Source: Nitrospirota bacterium (GTDB taxonomy: Bacteria; Nitrospirota; Nitrospiria; Nitrospirales; Nitrospiraceae). From it: 53,935 nucleotides of DNA. The stretch spans positions 1 to 53,935 of the forward strand of contig JBFLWP010000022.1 in NCBI GenBank assembly GCA_040757595.1, given 5' to 3'. Below the pieces are notes generated by a model. The model was not told where the DNA came from. It did no database searches and worked only from the letters and a program-made list of their open reading frames with translations. The position numbers were made by a program, and so were the translations under genes. The stretch's first letter is position 1. Each line of letters opens with the position of its first letter. Below, in pieces: positions 8,335-17,659 of this stretch.

Positions 8335-8540
8335 CAGGCTGCAGAAAAACTCGCTCGTTCATTGGGTGAAACCCGCAGGAAGCACGATTTTCATCTCGAT
8401 AAGTGAAATGCCTTGGCGCGGGCTGTTCGCCTGTCCTGATCGAAACAAACGCGGTTTTCGAGCAAGTCAGAGGTCGTTCCAGGCACTGAAGTTCACGCTT
8501 CAGAAGAGGCTAAAAAACGTTTTTCCGCAGCCTGCTAGAA
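8329..8540. repeat. MITE-like element with 22-bp terminal inverted repeats
   Basis: A 22-base sequence beginning TTCTAGCAGGCTGCAG at 8329-8350 recurs inverted at 8519-8540 (GTTTTTCCGCAGCCTGC then TAGAA) with one mismatch. The 168 bases between hold no gene. This is the structure of a small non-autonomous element mobilised in trans. Its left end supplies the TAG stop codon of the IS200 transposase, and its right end abuts the IS200 right hairpin, so it inserted into, and is younger than, the IS200 copy (inference from nesting). Confidence 0.7.
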
Positions 8541-8582
8541 AGCCCCGCCCGGAAGGGCGGGGTTCTTTACTGCTCCGAAAGG

Positions 8583-8775
8583 TCAGCTCCACTTCAACAA
8601 TGGGTCGGAGTTGGCTGGCGTGCGGACCTTGCGGAGCAGGGCGCCGGTGAACTCGACCAGGTAGTGCAGCTTGATCTCGCGGGGGTGGGCGACGGAATAG
8701 CGGCCAGGCGAAATGAAACTCGCAAACTTGACCGGCTGATGGTACCAGTCGAGGTAGGCGTAAACGGACGGAGCC
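8583..8775 (-). other. Open reading frame remnant, unrecognised
   Basis: On the minus strand a frame without an ATG reads PSVYAYLDWYHQPVKFASF, then YSVAHPREIKLHYLVEFTGA and LLRKVRTPANSDPLLKWS to a TGA at 8583. The amino-acid composition is protein-like, with aromatic residues and no stops for about 64 codons. A related frame upstream (to about 8850) would need a shift near 8790. I do not recognise the family. It is probably the tail of a broken gene left by the mobile elements on its left. Confidence 0.3.
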
Positions 8776-8875
8776 GGCAGGAGAAAAGGCAGTGCTCACG
8801 AGTTCGCCGGAGTAAGGTAAGGTTGATCCAGTGGAGATTGACGTTTCTACGGCAAGAAACCGGAGAGAAGCGGGG

Positions 8876-9687
8876 CTAGCCGCAAACCGGGGATTCTGGC
8901 TCGTTGAGGCCGTCTGGTCGGAGAAGGCCACAGGCCAGGGCATCGCGGTGCAGCTCGACACGGGTCTGGAGCCCTAACTTGTCCTGTAGACGGGCCCGAT
9001 AGCTCTCGACTGACTTGATGCTGATCGCGAGACGTTCGGCCACCTGACGGTTCGTATGCCCCTGCGCGACCATGGGCAGGACTTCTCGCTCCGCTTGCTC
9101 AACACACTGGCGCGACGGTGGCCGGTGGAATCGTCGACGGGCGGAGCGTCACCAAGGACCGCGTGGGCCAAGGCCTCCCGGCAGATCGAACAGAGATGCC
9201 GCTTGCCGCTGGCCACGGCCCTGATTGCCGTCAACAACTCGGTATGATCAGCCATCTTGACCACGTAGCCGGTCGCACCGACGTCGAAGGCGGCGCGCAC
9301 ACAGGCCGGGTCTTGGTGCGTCGAGAGCACCAGAATCCGCATCCGAGGACAGCGCTGCCGGATCAATGGGATCAGGTGGAGTCCCCCGACCTTTGGCATC
9401 GAGAGATCGAGCAAGACCAGGTCCGGCTGGGCCTTGTCCGACATCTGGACGGCCTCCTCGCCGTCGGCCGCCTCCGCGACGACCGTCATATCCGGTTGGA
9501 CGCCGATCAGCAGCCGGAGCCCGGCTCGGAGGACCGCATGATCGTCCACAATCAGTAGACGCACCGGTACGGCGAAGGCTCCCACTCCGACGGGTTCTCG
9601 TCGCCCACGCGCGTCCCTCGCCCTCCCTTCGAGTCCATGGTCACGGTTCCTCCCATGATCGGAGGGCTCCTGCCCCTGTCTGCTCAC
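8876..9687 (-). pseudogene. NarL/FixJ-type response regulator, frameshifted before its HTH
   Basis: The N-terminal frame encodes a receiver: VRLLIVDDHAVLRAGLRLLI, LVLLDLSMPKVGG and ILVLSTHQDP, with Lys in YVVKMADHTEL. The C-terminal frame (8876-9100) encodes EREVLPMVAQGHTNRQVAER, LAISIKSVESYRARLQDKLG and LQTRVELHRDAL, a LuxR-type HTH. The two frames join at about 9091, where CGGAGCGAGAAG seems to lack one G of CGG-GAG-CGA-GAA. Corrected, it would be a standard DNA-binding regulator of about 250 residues. The start is uncertain; GTG codons near 9563-9590 directly before the receiver are plausible. It is the last gene of the minus-strand signalling cluster. Confidence 0.8.
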
Positions 9688-10083
9688 AGCGGCACCTCGG
9701 CGAAGCAGCCGTCTCTGCTTTATGCCTCTCTCGCTCGGAGCACCGCTCAGCCGAGACCATGTGCCGCTCGGCGGCTATGTTGGCCATGTGGGCACAGCCT
9801 TCACCCTTCCGTGAGGAGGAGGCACCGCGTCATTGACGGTCCAGTTTTGTCTTGCCGTGTTCGGGACGGTGACACCCCTCCGCCTGGTTACCAGGCGGGT
9901 GGGAGCGACAGCACCTCAGGATGATCGGAACTACAAACACGCTGAACAGGATCAAGAGCCCGATCCGGAAATCCAGAGTGGAGTCAGAACGAACCTGCCT
10001 GGATCCTCCCGACCCTCGGGGGGAGTCCAGCGTTCGACGCGACCACACGGAGCTGCGACCGTGAGGGCGTCGCCGGACACGGC
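9688..10083. other. Intergenic stretch with a strong hairpin
   Basis: No convincing gene lies here. A perfect 8-bp stem, CCGCCTGG-TTA-CCAGGCGG, occurs at 9880-9898; neither strand has a T-run after it, so it is not a clear rho-independent terminator. On the minus strand a short frame encodes a possible membrane segment (LLILFSVFVVPIILRCC), but it lacks a good start, so I do not call it. The hairpin may mark the end of the transcript that finishes with the GGDEF-EAL gene at 10084. Confidence 0.35.
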
Positions 10084-11799
10084 TCACGGCACACGCGCGT
10101 CGCGTCCGATCTCGACCAACCGCGAGCCCATATCGCAAGCGGGTACCGGACGGCCGAATCGGTATCCCTGCATGACGAAGCACTGCCCGGCGCGGAGCGC
10201 CGCTTCCTGTTGTTCGGTTTCCACGCCCTCGGCAATCACCTTCAGGTTGAGGCTGTGAGCCAGGGCAATGATGGTGCTGGCAATCATGGCGGCCTGGGGA
10301 TCAGCAGGCAGGTCCCGCACGAAGGATTGGTCAATCTTCAGGGTATCCACGGGGAGCTGGGCCAGATAGTTCAGGGACGAATAGCCGGTTCCAAAATCGT
10401 CTATCGAGAGGTGGACCCCCAGCGCCTTAAGGGCACGCAGCGTGGCGATGGATTCCTCCACGTTCTGCATGACCATGCTTTCGGTCAGTTCCAGTTCCAG
10501 GCAGTGTGGGTCCAGACCGGTTTCCTGGAGCACCTGGCTGACCAGCGCCGCGACATCCTGGTGTTGGAACTGTCGGGCCGAGAGGTTGACCGCGATGCGC
10601 AGCGGGGGCACTCCCATCGCACGCCAGGCCTGGGTTTGCAGGCAGGCCGTCCACAGCACCCAATGGCCAATCGGGACAATGAGGCCGGTCTCCTCGGCGA
10701 TGGGGATGAATTGGGTGGGAGGGATCAGACCCAAGACCGGATGTCGCCAGCGCGCGAGGGCTTCAAGGCCGATTACCCGACCGGATGTGAGATCGATCTG
10801 CGGTTGATAATGCACGAGGAACTCATGGCGATCCAGCGCCTTGCGGAGACCTGTTTCCAGGTTGAGTCGCTCTAGCGCCTTGGCATTCATGTCGGCCGTG
10901 TAGAACCGCGCGACGTGGCCGCCCAACGCTTTAGCCTGGCACATGGCCGTGTCGGCCAGTTGGATCAGGCCATCCGGGTCCGTCGTATCGGACGGGTACA
11001 GAGCGATGCCGATGCTGGCCGTGACGTACACGTCAGACCCTTCAATTGGTGCCGGCTCCGAGACCGTCTCCAGCAGGTGCTGGGCGACCGAGGAGGCCTC
11101 TTGTGGAGAATGGAGCCCGGTCAGAATGATGGCGAACTCATCGCCGTCGAATCGCGCGACGGTGTCCCCGTCCCGCGCGCAACGGAGCAGCCGCTTGGCC
11201 ACCTCCCGCAGCAGCACATCCCCCGCTCGATGGCCCAGCGTGTCGTTCATCAGCCGGAAGCGATCCAGGTCGAGGATCAACAGGCCGACGAACTGCCGAT
11301 GGCGCTTCGCCTGCGCGAGCGCTTGCTCCAGCCGGTCTCGGAACAGGACGCGGTTCGGCAGGTCCGTGAGGGAGTCGTAGGAGGTGAGGCGGAGCAGGAG
11401 CTGCGCCGTGCGCGTGCGCTCGGCCACCTCCACCAGGACCGCGCGGAGCAGGAGGAAGCTCCGGGCTTCATCGGAGACAACCAGCTGAACGGAGACGTCA
11501 ACGGGGTACAAGCTGCCATCGGCACGGCGGTGCGTGCCGCGAAACGTCAGCCTGTCCCGCTTGCCTCCCAGCACCGGCGCTACCAGGGATCGGAAAGACC
11601 CCGGGTCGAAGCCAGACAGCACCTGAAGCGGCGTCATCGTCAGCATTGCCGCGCGCGAATAGCCAAGATTGCGCACCGCCCCGGCGCTGACGTACCGGTA
11701 CCCGAGCGTCTCCGCGTCCACCGCATAGACCTCGTGGAGGCTCGCCTCGACGACGGCGGAAAGATCGGTCATGCTCTCCCTGTCGCACCCGGGGCTCAC
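10084..11799 (-). CDS. PAS-GGDEF-EAL cyclic-di-GMP protein
   Basis: This protein of about 571 residues has a PAS-like sensor (about 10-130), then GGDEF (about 145-305) and EAL (about 320-560). The cyclase motif is DGDEF (ARFDGDEFAIIL), so its first Gly is replaced and diguanylate cyclase activity is doubtful. The EAL domain keeps EALARW, ELTES, IDDFGTGYSSLNYL and LKIDQSFV, so c-di-GMP hydrolysis is likely. Its GTG start overlaps the stop of the upstream hybrid kinase (GTGA); an ATG at 11772 after GGGAG is an alternative. It is the final gene of a tightly packed five-gene run, so it is a probable output of the kinases. Confidence 0.9.
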   Translation of the reverse strand: MSPGCDRESMTDLSAVVEASLHEVYAVDAETLGYRYVSAGAVRNLGYSRAAMLTMTPLQVLSGFDPGSFRSLVAPVLGGKRDRLTFRGTHRRADGSLYPVDVSVQLVVSDEARSFLLLRAVLVEVAERTRTAQLLLRLTSYDSLTDLPNRVLFRDRLEQALAQAKRHRQFVGLLILDLDRFRLMNDTLGHRAGDVLLREVAKRLLRCARDGDTVARFDGDEFAIILTGLHSPQEASSVAQHLLETVSEPAPIEGSDVYVTASIGIALYPSDTTDPDGLIQLADTAMCQAKALGGHVARFYTADMNAKALERLNLETGLRKALDRHEFLVHYQPQIDLTSGRVIGLEALARWRHPVLGLIPPTQFIPIAEETGLIVPIGHWVLWTACLQTQAWRAMGVPPLRIAVNLSARQFQHQDVAALVSQVLQETGLDPHCLELELTESMVMQNVEESIATLRALKALGVHLSIDDFGTGYSSLNYLAQLPVDTLKIDQSFVRDLPADPQAAMIASTIIALAHSLNLKVIAEGVETEQQEAALRAGQCFVMQGYRFGRPVPACDMGSRLVEIGRDARVP

Positions 11800-13352
11800 G
11801 GAGCCGTCGGCCCATCCAGCAGCTTCTGGACCATCCGCAGCAGGGCCTCTCTGGAGAACGGTTTCTGAAGAAAAGCGGTGCGGGGGCTCCGCCCCGCCTC
11901 CCCAATGGCCTCCCCACCACCGTAGCCGGACATGAAGAGCACCTTCAGGTCCGACCGCTCACGTAATAAGATCTCGGCCACCGCCGGGCCGGTCATGCCG
12001 GGCATCGTGACGTCGGTGAGCAGCAGGGGAATCGGCCCAGGATGTGCCCGACTGAGGCGGAGGGCCTCCAGACCGCTTGCGGCCTCAAGCACCCCATAGC
12101 CGAGGCTCTCCAGCATCATGCGAAACATCCCGCGGACTTCGTGTTCGTCCTCCACCAGCAGGATCGTCGTGGTCTCAGTCTCTTGCAGCGGGCGAGCCTG
12201 GTCAGGTCCGACCGTGCGAAGGGTCTCGTCGAGGCCCGGAAGATAGATCGTGAAGGTTGAGCCTTTGCCCGGCTCGCTTTCCACAGTCAGGTATCCCCCG
12301 CTCTGGGCGACGATGCCGTGGGCCGCCGAGAGCGCGAGTCCGACTCCGTGCCCGATGGGCTTCGTCGTGAAGAAGGGTTCAAAGATCCTGGGCAGGTTTT
12401 CTGGGGCGATCCCGTGGCCCGTGTCCGTGATGGCGAGCGCGGCGTATCGGCCTGCCGGGACGTCGGCCGGTTGGCTTGGACGCGCGTCAGCGAGCTCGAC
12501 ATTGGCCGTCTCGACGGTCAGCCGTCCGCCCTCCGGCATGGCTTCGCCCGCATTGCGAACGAGCGCTTGGACGACCTGATCGAGCTGACCGGGATCGGCC
12601 TTGACCGGGTCGAGATCCGGCGCGAGGCGGTAGACCACTTCGAGCTTGTCCCCCGTCAGCCGCTTGAACCGTGCAGGATCGGCAACGAGTCTGTTCAGAT
12701 CCAGCACCGTCGGGTACAGGACCTGTTGCCGGCTCCAGGCCAGCACCTGTTGGACCAGCGCCGCGGCCCGCTGCGCGGCTTGACGGACCTCGCCGAGGCT
12801 GGCGCTCACCGCGTCCCGGGGCGGCACTTTGCCGAGGGCCAGCTCGCTGTACCCGAGGATGACGGTCAGGAGATTGTTCAAGTGATGCGCCAGGCCTCCG
12901 ATCACTCGATCGAGTTGCCGCTCCCCCTCGAAGCCGGGGCGCGGGTCGGCCCGTGATGGCCCCGCGCCGGGCGGCGGGTCTTCATGAATCGGCCGCACCG
13001 TCGCGGCCACCAAGAGCCCTCTATCCGCCTCGATGGGGGACAGCCAGACGGTGACGGGAAACTCCGTGCCATCGGCTCGCAGGCCGCAGAGGCGTCGTCC
13101 CGCTCCGATCCACCCCGGAGTGGGCGCGGAGAAGTAGGTGCGGCGATGGTCGTGGTGCCGCTCCCGGAATTGGAGCGGGAGCAAAGTCTCAACCGACTGC
13201 CCGACCAGCGTTCCGCTGGGATAGCCGAAGATCTGCTCCGCCCGGGCGTTGGCGAGCACAATGCGGCCGTCACGATGGGCCACGACCGTGGCGTCCGGAA
13301 ATGCTTCGACGACGTGTCGGAGGGCGACCTGCTGCTCGATCCATTCCTTCAT
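11796..13352 (-). CDS. Soluble hybrid histidine kinase: PAS-HisKA-HATPase-REC
   Basis: This 518-residue protein has no membrane segment. The PAS domain (about 10-125) contains RIVLANARAEQIFGYP. The H-box reads GGLAHHLNNLL, so the residue after the catalytic His is His rather than the usual Asp/Glu, which may alter kinase or phosphatase balance. The ATPase domain shows LVRNAGEAMPEGG, DTGHGIA and FFTTKPIGHGVGLALSAAHG, a variant G2 box. The receiver shows ILLVEDEHEVRGMF, LLLTDVTMPGMTG and FLQKPFSREALL. It is translationally coupled to the downstream GGDEF-EAL gene and lies 84 bases after the double receiver. Confidence 0.9.
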   Translation of the reverse strand: MKEWIEQQVALRHVVEAFPDATVVAHRDGRIVLANARAEQIFGYPSGTLVGQSVETLLPLQFRERHHDHRRTYFSAPTPGWIGAGRRLCGLRADGTEFPVTVWLSPIEADRGLLVAATVRPIHEDPPPGAGPSRADPRPGFEGERQLDRVIGGLAHHLNNLLTVILGYSELALGKVPPRDAVSASLGEVRQAAQRAAALVQQVLAWSRQQVLYPTVLDLNRLVADPARFKRLTGDKLEVVYRLAPDLDPVKADPGQLDQVVQALVRNAGEAMPEGGRLTVETANVELADARPSQPADVPAGRYAALAITDTGHGIAPENLPRIFEPFFTTKPIGHGVGLALSAAHGIVAQSGGYLTVESEPGKGSTFTIYLPGLDETLRTVGPDQARPLQETETTTILLVEDEHEVRGMFRMMLESLGYGVLEAASGLEALRLSRAHPGPIPLLLTDVTMPGMTGPAVAEILLRERSDLKVLFMSGYGGGEAIGEAGRSPRTAFLQKPFSREALLRMVQKLLDGPTAP

Positions 13353-13436
13353 GGCTCCGTCCTCTCTCCCTGGTGGCGCCCGTTCCCCGGCCAGTCACGC
13401 GCCTGGCACGAGGACGCGGGGGACGTTCCGCTCTTG

Positions 13437-14273
13437 TCAGGGCTCGGCGCCCAGGAGCAGCTTGACCATGACCGCAAGCTCCACCTGATGCAGATCCACC
13501 GGTTTATGCAGGACATCGAAGGCCCCCAGGTCCAACGCCTCCTGCAGGAGCGGTTCGTCCTGGCTGGCGGTCACCACGATGGCGTTCAGCGAATCGGCCG
13601 GCGCCGTCGGGGCCTTGAGCCGCCGCAGCACCTCCACGCCGTTCATCCCCGGCATGTAGAGATCCAGCAGAACCAGGTCCGGCGGGTCTCGGCGAATCAG
13701 AGCCAGGGCGTCGGGTCCATTGGAGGCCGTCCGGATTCGGTAGCCCCGGCTGGCCAGGAATTCCCCCATCAAGGCGGCAATCTCCGGCTCGTCGTCCACG
13801 ATCAGGATCGTTGCGGCCTTGGGGGCCGATCCCCCTTCCGGACCGAGGTGACGCGAGCCCAAGCTAGGCCTCCCAGCCTGTTTGCCGACCTGCTGCAAGG
13901 CCCGAGTGATCAGGTGCATCAGGTCGTCCAGCTTGAGCCCCTTGCGGAGCACCTCGGTGATGCCGAGCCGGCGGATACGACTGTCCATGTCGGGCGCCAG
14001 ACGCTCCGCGACCACGAGCAGGGGGACCTGCGGAGCCCGAGCCCGGAGGGTCGCCAGCGTCTCCAGACCCGGCCTGCCCGGCAGACTCAGATCAACCAAC
14101 AGGAGGGCCGGCGCCGGTCCGTCGAGAAGCCGGACGGCCTGGTCCGCGGTGTCGGCTGTCACCACCTCATGCCCATAGGCTCGCAGCGCCCCGCAGAGCG
14201 TCTCTCGAAACTTCTCTGGTGCAACCGCAACTGCAATGCCTGCCATGTTCGCCTGTTCCCCCATATCAGGCAC
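13437..14273 (-). CDS. Double receiver-domain response regulator
   Basis: This 278-residue protein has two receivers in tandem and no other domain. The first (about 10-125) has LLLVDLSLPGRPGLETL as the Asp site and VLRKGLKLDDLM as the Lys site, but its N-terminal acidic pair is missing (VAVAPEKFRETL), so phosphorylation there may be weak. The second (about 155-275) is complete: TILIVDDEPEIAALMGEFL, LVLLDLYMPGMNG and VLHKPVDLHQV. The GTG start at 14273 follows the kinase stop by three bases; ATGs at 14264 and 14246 are alternatives. Its position between two kinases suggests a phosphorelay intermediate (inference). Confidence 0.85.
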   Translation of the reverse strand: MPDMGEQANMAGIAVAVAPEKFRETLCGALRAYGHEVVTADTADQAVRLLDGPAPALLLVDLSLPGRPGLETLATLRARAPQVPLLVVAERLAPDMDSRIRRLGITEVLRKGLKLDDLMHLITRALQQVGKQAGRPSLGSRHLGPEGGSAPKAATILIVDDEPEIAALMGEFLASRGYRIRTASNGPDALALIRRDPPDLVLLDLYMPGMNGVEVLRRLKAPTAPADSLNAIVVTASQDEPLLQEALDLGAFDVLHKPVDLHQVELAVMVKLLLGAEP

Positions 14274-14276
14274 GGA

Positions 14277-17200
14277 TCAGGTGCCCGCGTCCTGCGGTGA
14301 TTCGTCTGATGTGACCGGCAGCCGGACGACAAACGTCGTGCCACGGCCAACCTCCGTGTCATACGAGACCGTCCCCTTGAGCGTCAGCATGATGGACCTC
14401 ACGGCCCAGAGTCCGAGGCCGGTCCCCTTGCCCGGCGGTTTCGTGCTGAAGAACGGCTCGAAAAGCTTGGCCCGATGTTCCGGCAGGACACCCGGTCCGT
14501 CGTCGGCGATGCGCACCTCAATCCATCGGTCCCCCTCGCCGTGTCGTTCTTCCCCCGACGCGGCGCCCTCCGTGTCGGTCACCCGCGCCGTCGTGACCGT
14601 CAACGTGCCCCGCCCGTGCGCCCCCACCATCGCATGGACGGCATTAAGCATCAGGTTCAAAAACACTTCGTGGAGCTGGCTTGGGTCCGACAGGATCCGG
14701 GGTAAGTCCTCCGCCCACACTCGCTCCACCCGGATTTGGTTCTTCATGAACTCGTTGGCCAGGAACTCCAACACCTCTCCCAGGATGATCTCCACCGAAC
14801 ACCACTCCTGATGCGGCGGAATGGGCTTGGCCAGCGACAGAAACCGTTCTGCCACGGCCGTCATCCGGTGCGCCGCCGCCTCGATCTTCTTCAGGTCCTC
14901 CCGTGCGCCGTCCTCGTCGTGCAGGGTCATTTTTTCCTCGAGCAACTGGAGCCGGCCGGTCAGGACGAATAGGGGATTCTTCAGCTCATGGGCGATCCCG
15001 CCTAACAGTTGGCCCAGCGTCGCCAGCCGCTCCAGGCGCCACGCCTGGGCTTCCATCAACTTGGCGGACGTGAGATCCCGCGACACGGACACCAGGCCCG
15101 TCGTGCGTCCCTCGCAGTCGCGAATCGGGGAAACCGATAGCCACCGGGGAAAGCGAGACTCGTCCTTGCGCAACCCCGTCACTTCGCCGGACCAGCCGGT
15201 GTCCTGGGCCGCGGTCAGGATCGCCGCATACGGTTCGGTGCGTGCGGCCTCCGGATAAAGGAGGCTCGCCGGTTGCCCGATCAGCTCTTGCGGCGAATAG
15301 CCGAACATGCGCACGGCGGCAAGGTTGAGGTAAGTGATGAGACCCTGCGCATCGGTGAGGATGACGGCGTCGTCCGCCGCCTCGATTGCTTGCAAGAGCA
15401 CCCAAGCCTTGGCGTCAGCCTGCTTGCGCTCGATGAAAAGTCCGATTTGGGTGCCGATCGCGGCCAGCGCGCCCAGCAACAGATCGTCGGACGCCGCGAT
15501 CTGCTCGCTGAAGAACTCCAGGACCCCGACCACCGCTCCTTTCTGGAGAATCGGGATTCCCACGCAGGCACGCAAATTGGCCGTCTCGGCCACCGTGGCG
15601 CGAGGCAGGTTGTCATCCTGGCCGACGTCAGGCACCCAGACCGGCGCACCCGTGGCCCAGACCCGGCCGGGCAGCCCGATCCCCGGCGCCCAGGTGCACT
15701 GCCTGGTCATCGACTCGAAGTCTCCCGTGGGAGACCCTGGCCGGTGCCAGCACGTCATGCACGACAGCATCCGGGTTCCGGCCTCCACGCGCCAATACGC
15801 GCCGGCAGCCCACCCACAACCATCGCCGATGGCCTTCAGGATGGATGGCATCGCATCCTCCACGCTCGCGGCCTCGGCCAGGATTTGCGTCACGGCAAAT
15901 TGCATGCGCTGCCGACGATCCGCGCGCACCTGCTCCGTCACGTCGCGCACCACCGCGGTGTAGCGCCGCCCCTCCGGGGTCTCAACGGCCGACAACGCGA
16001 TGTCCGCGGAAAACTCCTCCCCGTCCGCCCGAAGGCCCGTGACCAGCCGGCCCACGCGCTGGAACGGTATGGCCGAGCCGGCGCGGACCAGCGCGGCGAA
16101 CTGTGCGTGATGGAGGGCGCGGAAGCGCTCCGGGATGAAGCGATCCAACGACTGCCCGATGGCGTCGGCCGCCGCACAGCGGAAGATCGTCTCCGCGGCA
16201 GCATTGAAGAGCACGATCCGCCGATCCGCGTCCACGGCGACGATCGCGTCCATCGCCGAGCCGATGATCGCGGCCAGTTGGGCCCGGTTTGCCGCCTCTC
16301 TCAGTTCGCTCAGCTTCTGCTCGGTCACGTCCACGATCACCCCGTGGAACTGGACCGGCTGTCTGTAGCCTTGCACCACAGTTGTCAGAGCCTTGACCCA
16401 GATGACCTGACCGTCAGCTCGACGCATCCGGCATATGAGGTCGCACGAGACGCCTGTCTGCACACTCGCTTGGTAGGAGGCGACCACGCGGTCGAAATCC
16501 TCCGGGTGAATGATGTCTCGCCAGGTCACCTGCTGGCTCACCCACTGCTCCGGGGCGTAGCCCAGCAGGTGCTGCACCTGCGGATTTACGTAGGTGACTC
16601 GAAACGGGGGACAAGGCTCGCTCTCCCACACGATCGCGTCCAGCGAGTGCAACAGGCTCCGGTGTCTCTCCTGGGTGCGCTCCCACCGGGTCCGCAGGCG
16701 GGCGATGGACCACACCAGGAGCCCGACCAGCGGCACCAGCACCACGCTCCCCGCCAGGCCGAAGGAGCGCTGCACCCTCGTGACTGGGGCCAACGTGTCG
16801 TCCCGATCCACCCGCACAAGGATGCTCCACGGAAAGCCCGGGAACTCGGCATACCCTTGGAGGCGCGCATAGCCCGTCAGAACAAGGACGCCGCGGCGGT
16901 CATGGAGTTCCTCCACGAATCCCGGCTCGTCCGAACGGCTCCGCTGCGCTGACACGAGGCCGAGGCGCAGAAGGTTGACCGCGCCTTCCTCGCGCAAGAG
17001 CGAATCCGCCAGCAGCTCGCCCGTGTGGTCCATGATCTGCCACTCCACGCGAGAGTCCTCGCGCTGCTGAGTCCGAAAATTCGCGACGGTCCGCGCGACC
17101 ACATCTTCCAACTCGGCGAGCCCGACTTGTGTCGCCACCACCCCGAGCACCTCGCCCCGCGCCCCCAGGATCGGCGCGGCGAACCCCACGGTCCTGTTTC

Positions 17201-17657
17201 CGTTCGCCTCTTGGGAGACCGAGACATCCCGCAGGTGGACGCTCCGGCCCTCGCGCGCCGCCCGGAACCACTCGGTCCCACTTTGGTCTTGCCCCACGTC
17301 GCCGGGATCCGTGGCCGCCACGATCCGCCCCTGCGCGTCCGTCACCCCGATCCACCGATAGTAGAGATAGGTTTCCTTCACCTCGTTCACATACTGGGTT
17401 ATGGCTGCATGATTGGAGTCCTTGACCCTGATTGATCTGGAGATGAGTTGGATATCCCCGTATCGTTCAAAGAGGATCTGATCGAGCTTGTCCGCCACGT
17501 CGGCAGCCAGCAGCGCCAGTCCGTTACCCGTCTCTGATATCAGATGCGCCTCTATCTGGCGGAGCATAACCATCCCAACGGACAAGATGCTCCCTATCAC
17601 TAGGAGGAGCGCACCCGGGAGCCACCGATAGGAATGGTGCCGCCTTTCTCTCCGCAT
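14277..17657 (-). CDS. Membrane histidine kinase: Cache-PAS-PAS-GAF-PAS-HisKA-HATPase
   Basis: This protein of about 1126 residues has a TM segment at about 12-32 (LPGALLLVIGSILSVGMVML), then a periplasmic double-Cache-type sensor (LALLAADVADKLDQILFERY onward) and a second TM (GSVVLVPLVGLLVWS). Cytoplasmic PAS (two), GAF and a further PAS follow. The H-box is GGIAHELKNPLFVL and the ATPase domain has NLMLNAVHAM, DDGPGVLP and GKGTGLGLWAV. There is no receiver, so phosphate goes to a partner, most simply the double receiver 3 bases downstream. The ATG at 17657 fits the TM topology and follows GAGGGG; it lies two bases after the upstream gene. Its sensor resembles that of the GGDEF-EAL protein at 27452-29875. 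Confidence 0.9.
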   Translation of the reverse strand: MRRERRHHSYRWLPGALLLVIGSILSVGMVMLRQIEAHLISETGNGLALLAADVADKLDQILFERYGDIQLISRSIRVKDSNHAAITQYVNEVKETYLYYRWIGVTDAQGRIVAATDPGDVGQDQSGTEWFRAAREGRSVHLRDVSVSQEANGNRTVGFAAPILGARGEVLGVVATQVGLAELEDVVARTVANFRTQQREDSRVEWQIMDHTGELLADSLLREEGAVNLLRLGLVSAQRSRSDEPGFVEELHDRRGVLVLTGYARLQGYAEFPGFPWSILVRVDRDDTLAPVTRVQRSFGLAGSVVLVPLVGLLVWSIARLRTRWERTQERHRSLLHSLDAIVWESEPCPPFRVTYVNPQVQHLLGYAPEQWVSQQVTWRDIIHPEDFDRVVASYQASVQTGVSCDLICRMRRADGQVIWVKALTTVVQGYRQPVQFHGVIVDVTEQKLSELREAANRAQLAAIIGSAMDAIVAVDADRRIVLFNAAAETIFRCAAADAIGQSLDRFIPERFRALHHAQFAALVRAGSAIPFQRVGRLVTGLRADGEEFSADIALSAVETPEGRRYTAVVRDVTEQVRADRRQRMQFAVTQILAEAASVEDAMPSILKAIGDGCGWAAGAYWRVEAGTRMLSCMTCWHRPGSPTGDFESMTRQCTWAPGIGLPGRVWATGAPVWVPDVGQDDNLPRATVAETANLRACVGIPILQKGAVVGVLEFFSEQIAASDDLLLGALAAIGTQIGLFIERKQADAKAWVLLQAIEAADDAVILTDAQGLITYLNLAAVRMFGYSPQELIGQPASLLYPEAARTEPYAAILTAAQDTGWSGEVTGLRKDESRFPRWLSVSPIRDCEGRTTGLVSVSRDLTSAKLMEAQAWRLERLATLGQLLGGIAHELKNPLFVLTGRLQLLEEKMTLHDEDGAREDLKKIEAAAHRMTAVAERFLSLAKPIPPHQEWCSVEIILGEVLEFLANEFMKNQIRVERVWAEDLPRILSDPSQLHEVFLNLMLNAVHAMVGAHGRGTLTVTTARVTDTEGAASGEERHGEGDRWIEVRIADDGPGVLPEHRAKLFEPFFSTKPPGKGTGLGLWAVRSIMLTLKGTVSYDTEVGRGTTFVVRLPVTSDESPQDAGT

Positions 17658-17659
17658 CG

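Larger units (their letters stand above)
7836..8570 (+). mobile_element. IS200/IS605-type element, disrupted
   Basis: The element is bounded by two near-identical subterminal hairpins: GATGCCCCGCCC-GGCA-GGGCGGGG at the left (stem 7839-7858) and GCCCCGCCC-GGAA-GGGCGGGG followed by TTCTTTAC at the right (8542-8570). Between them is a Y1 transposase gene. IS200-type elements have no terminal inverted repeats and move as single strands that recognise such hairpins, so this layout fits. The transposase is frameshifted, and a 212-bp inverted-repeat element sits between its stop codon and the right hairpin. Exact ends are not defined by sequence alone. Confidence 0.75.

Noticed and set aside
9830-10183. 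Minus-strand frame with a membrane-like segment
   Set aside because: Its first half overlaps the EAL gene, and no credible start lies before the hydrophobic part; kept only as a remark.
15273-16952. Plus-strand frame of 559 codons opposite the Cache kinase
   Set aside because: Shadow of the PAS and GAF domains; rich in His, Arg and Pro as expected from antisense reading.
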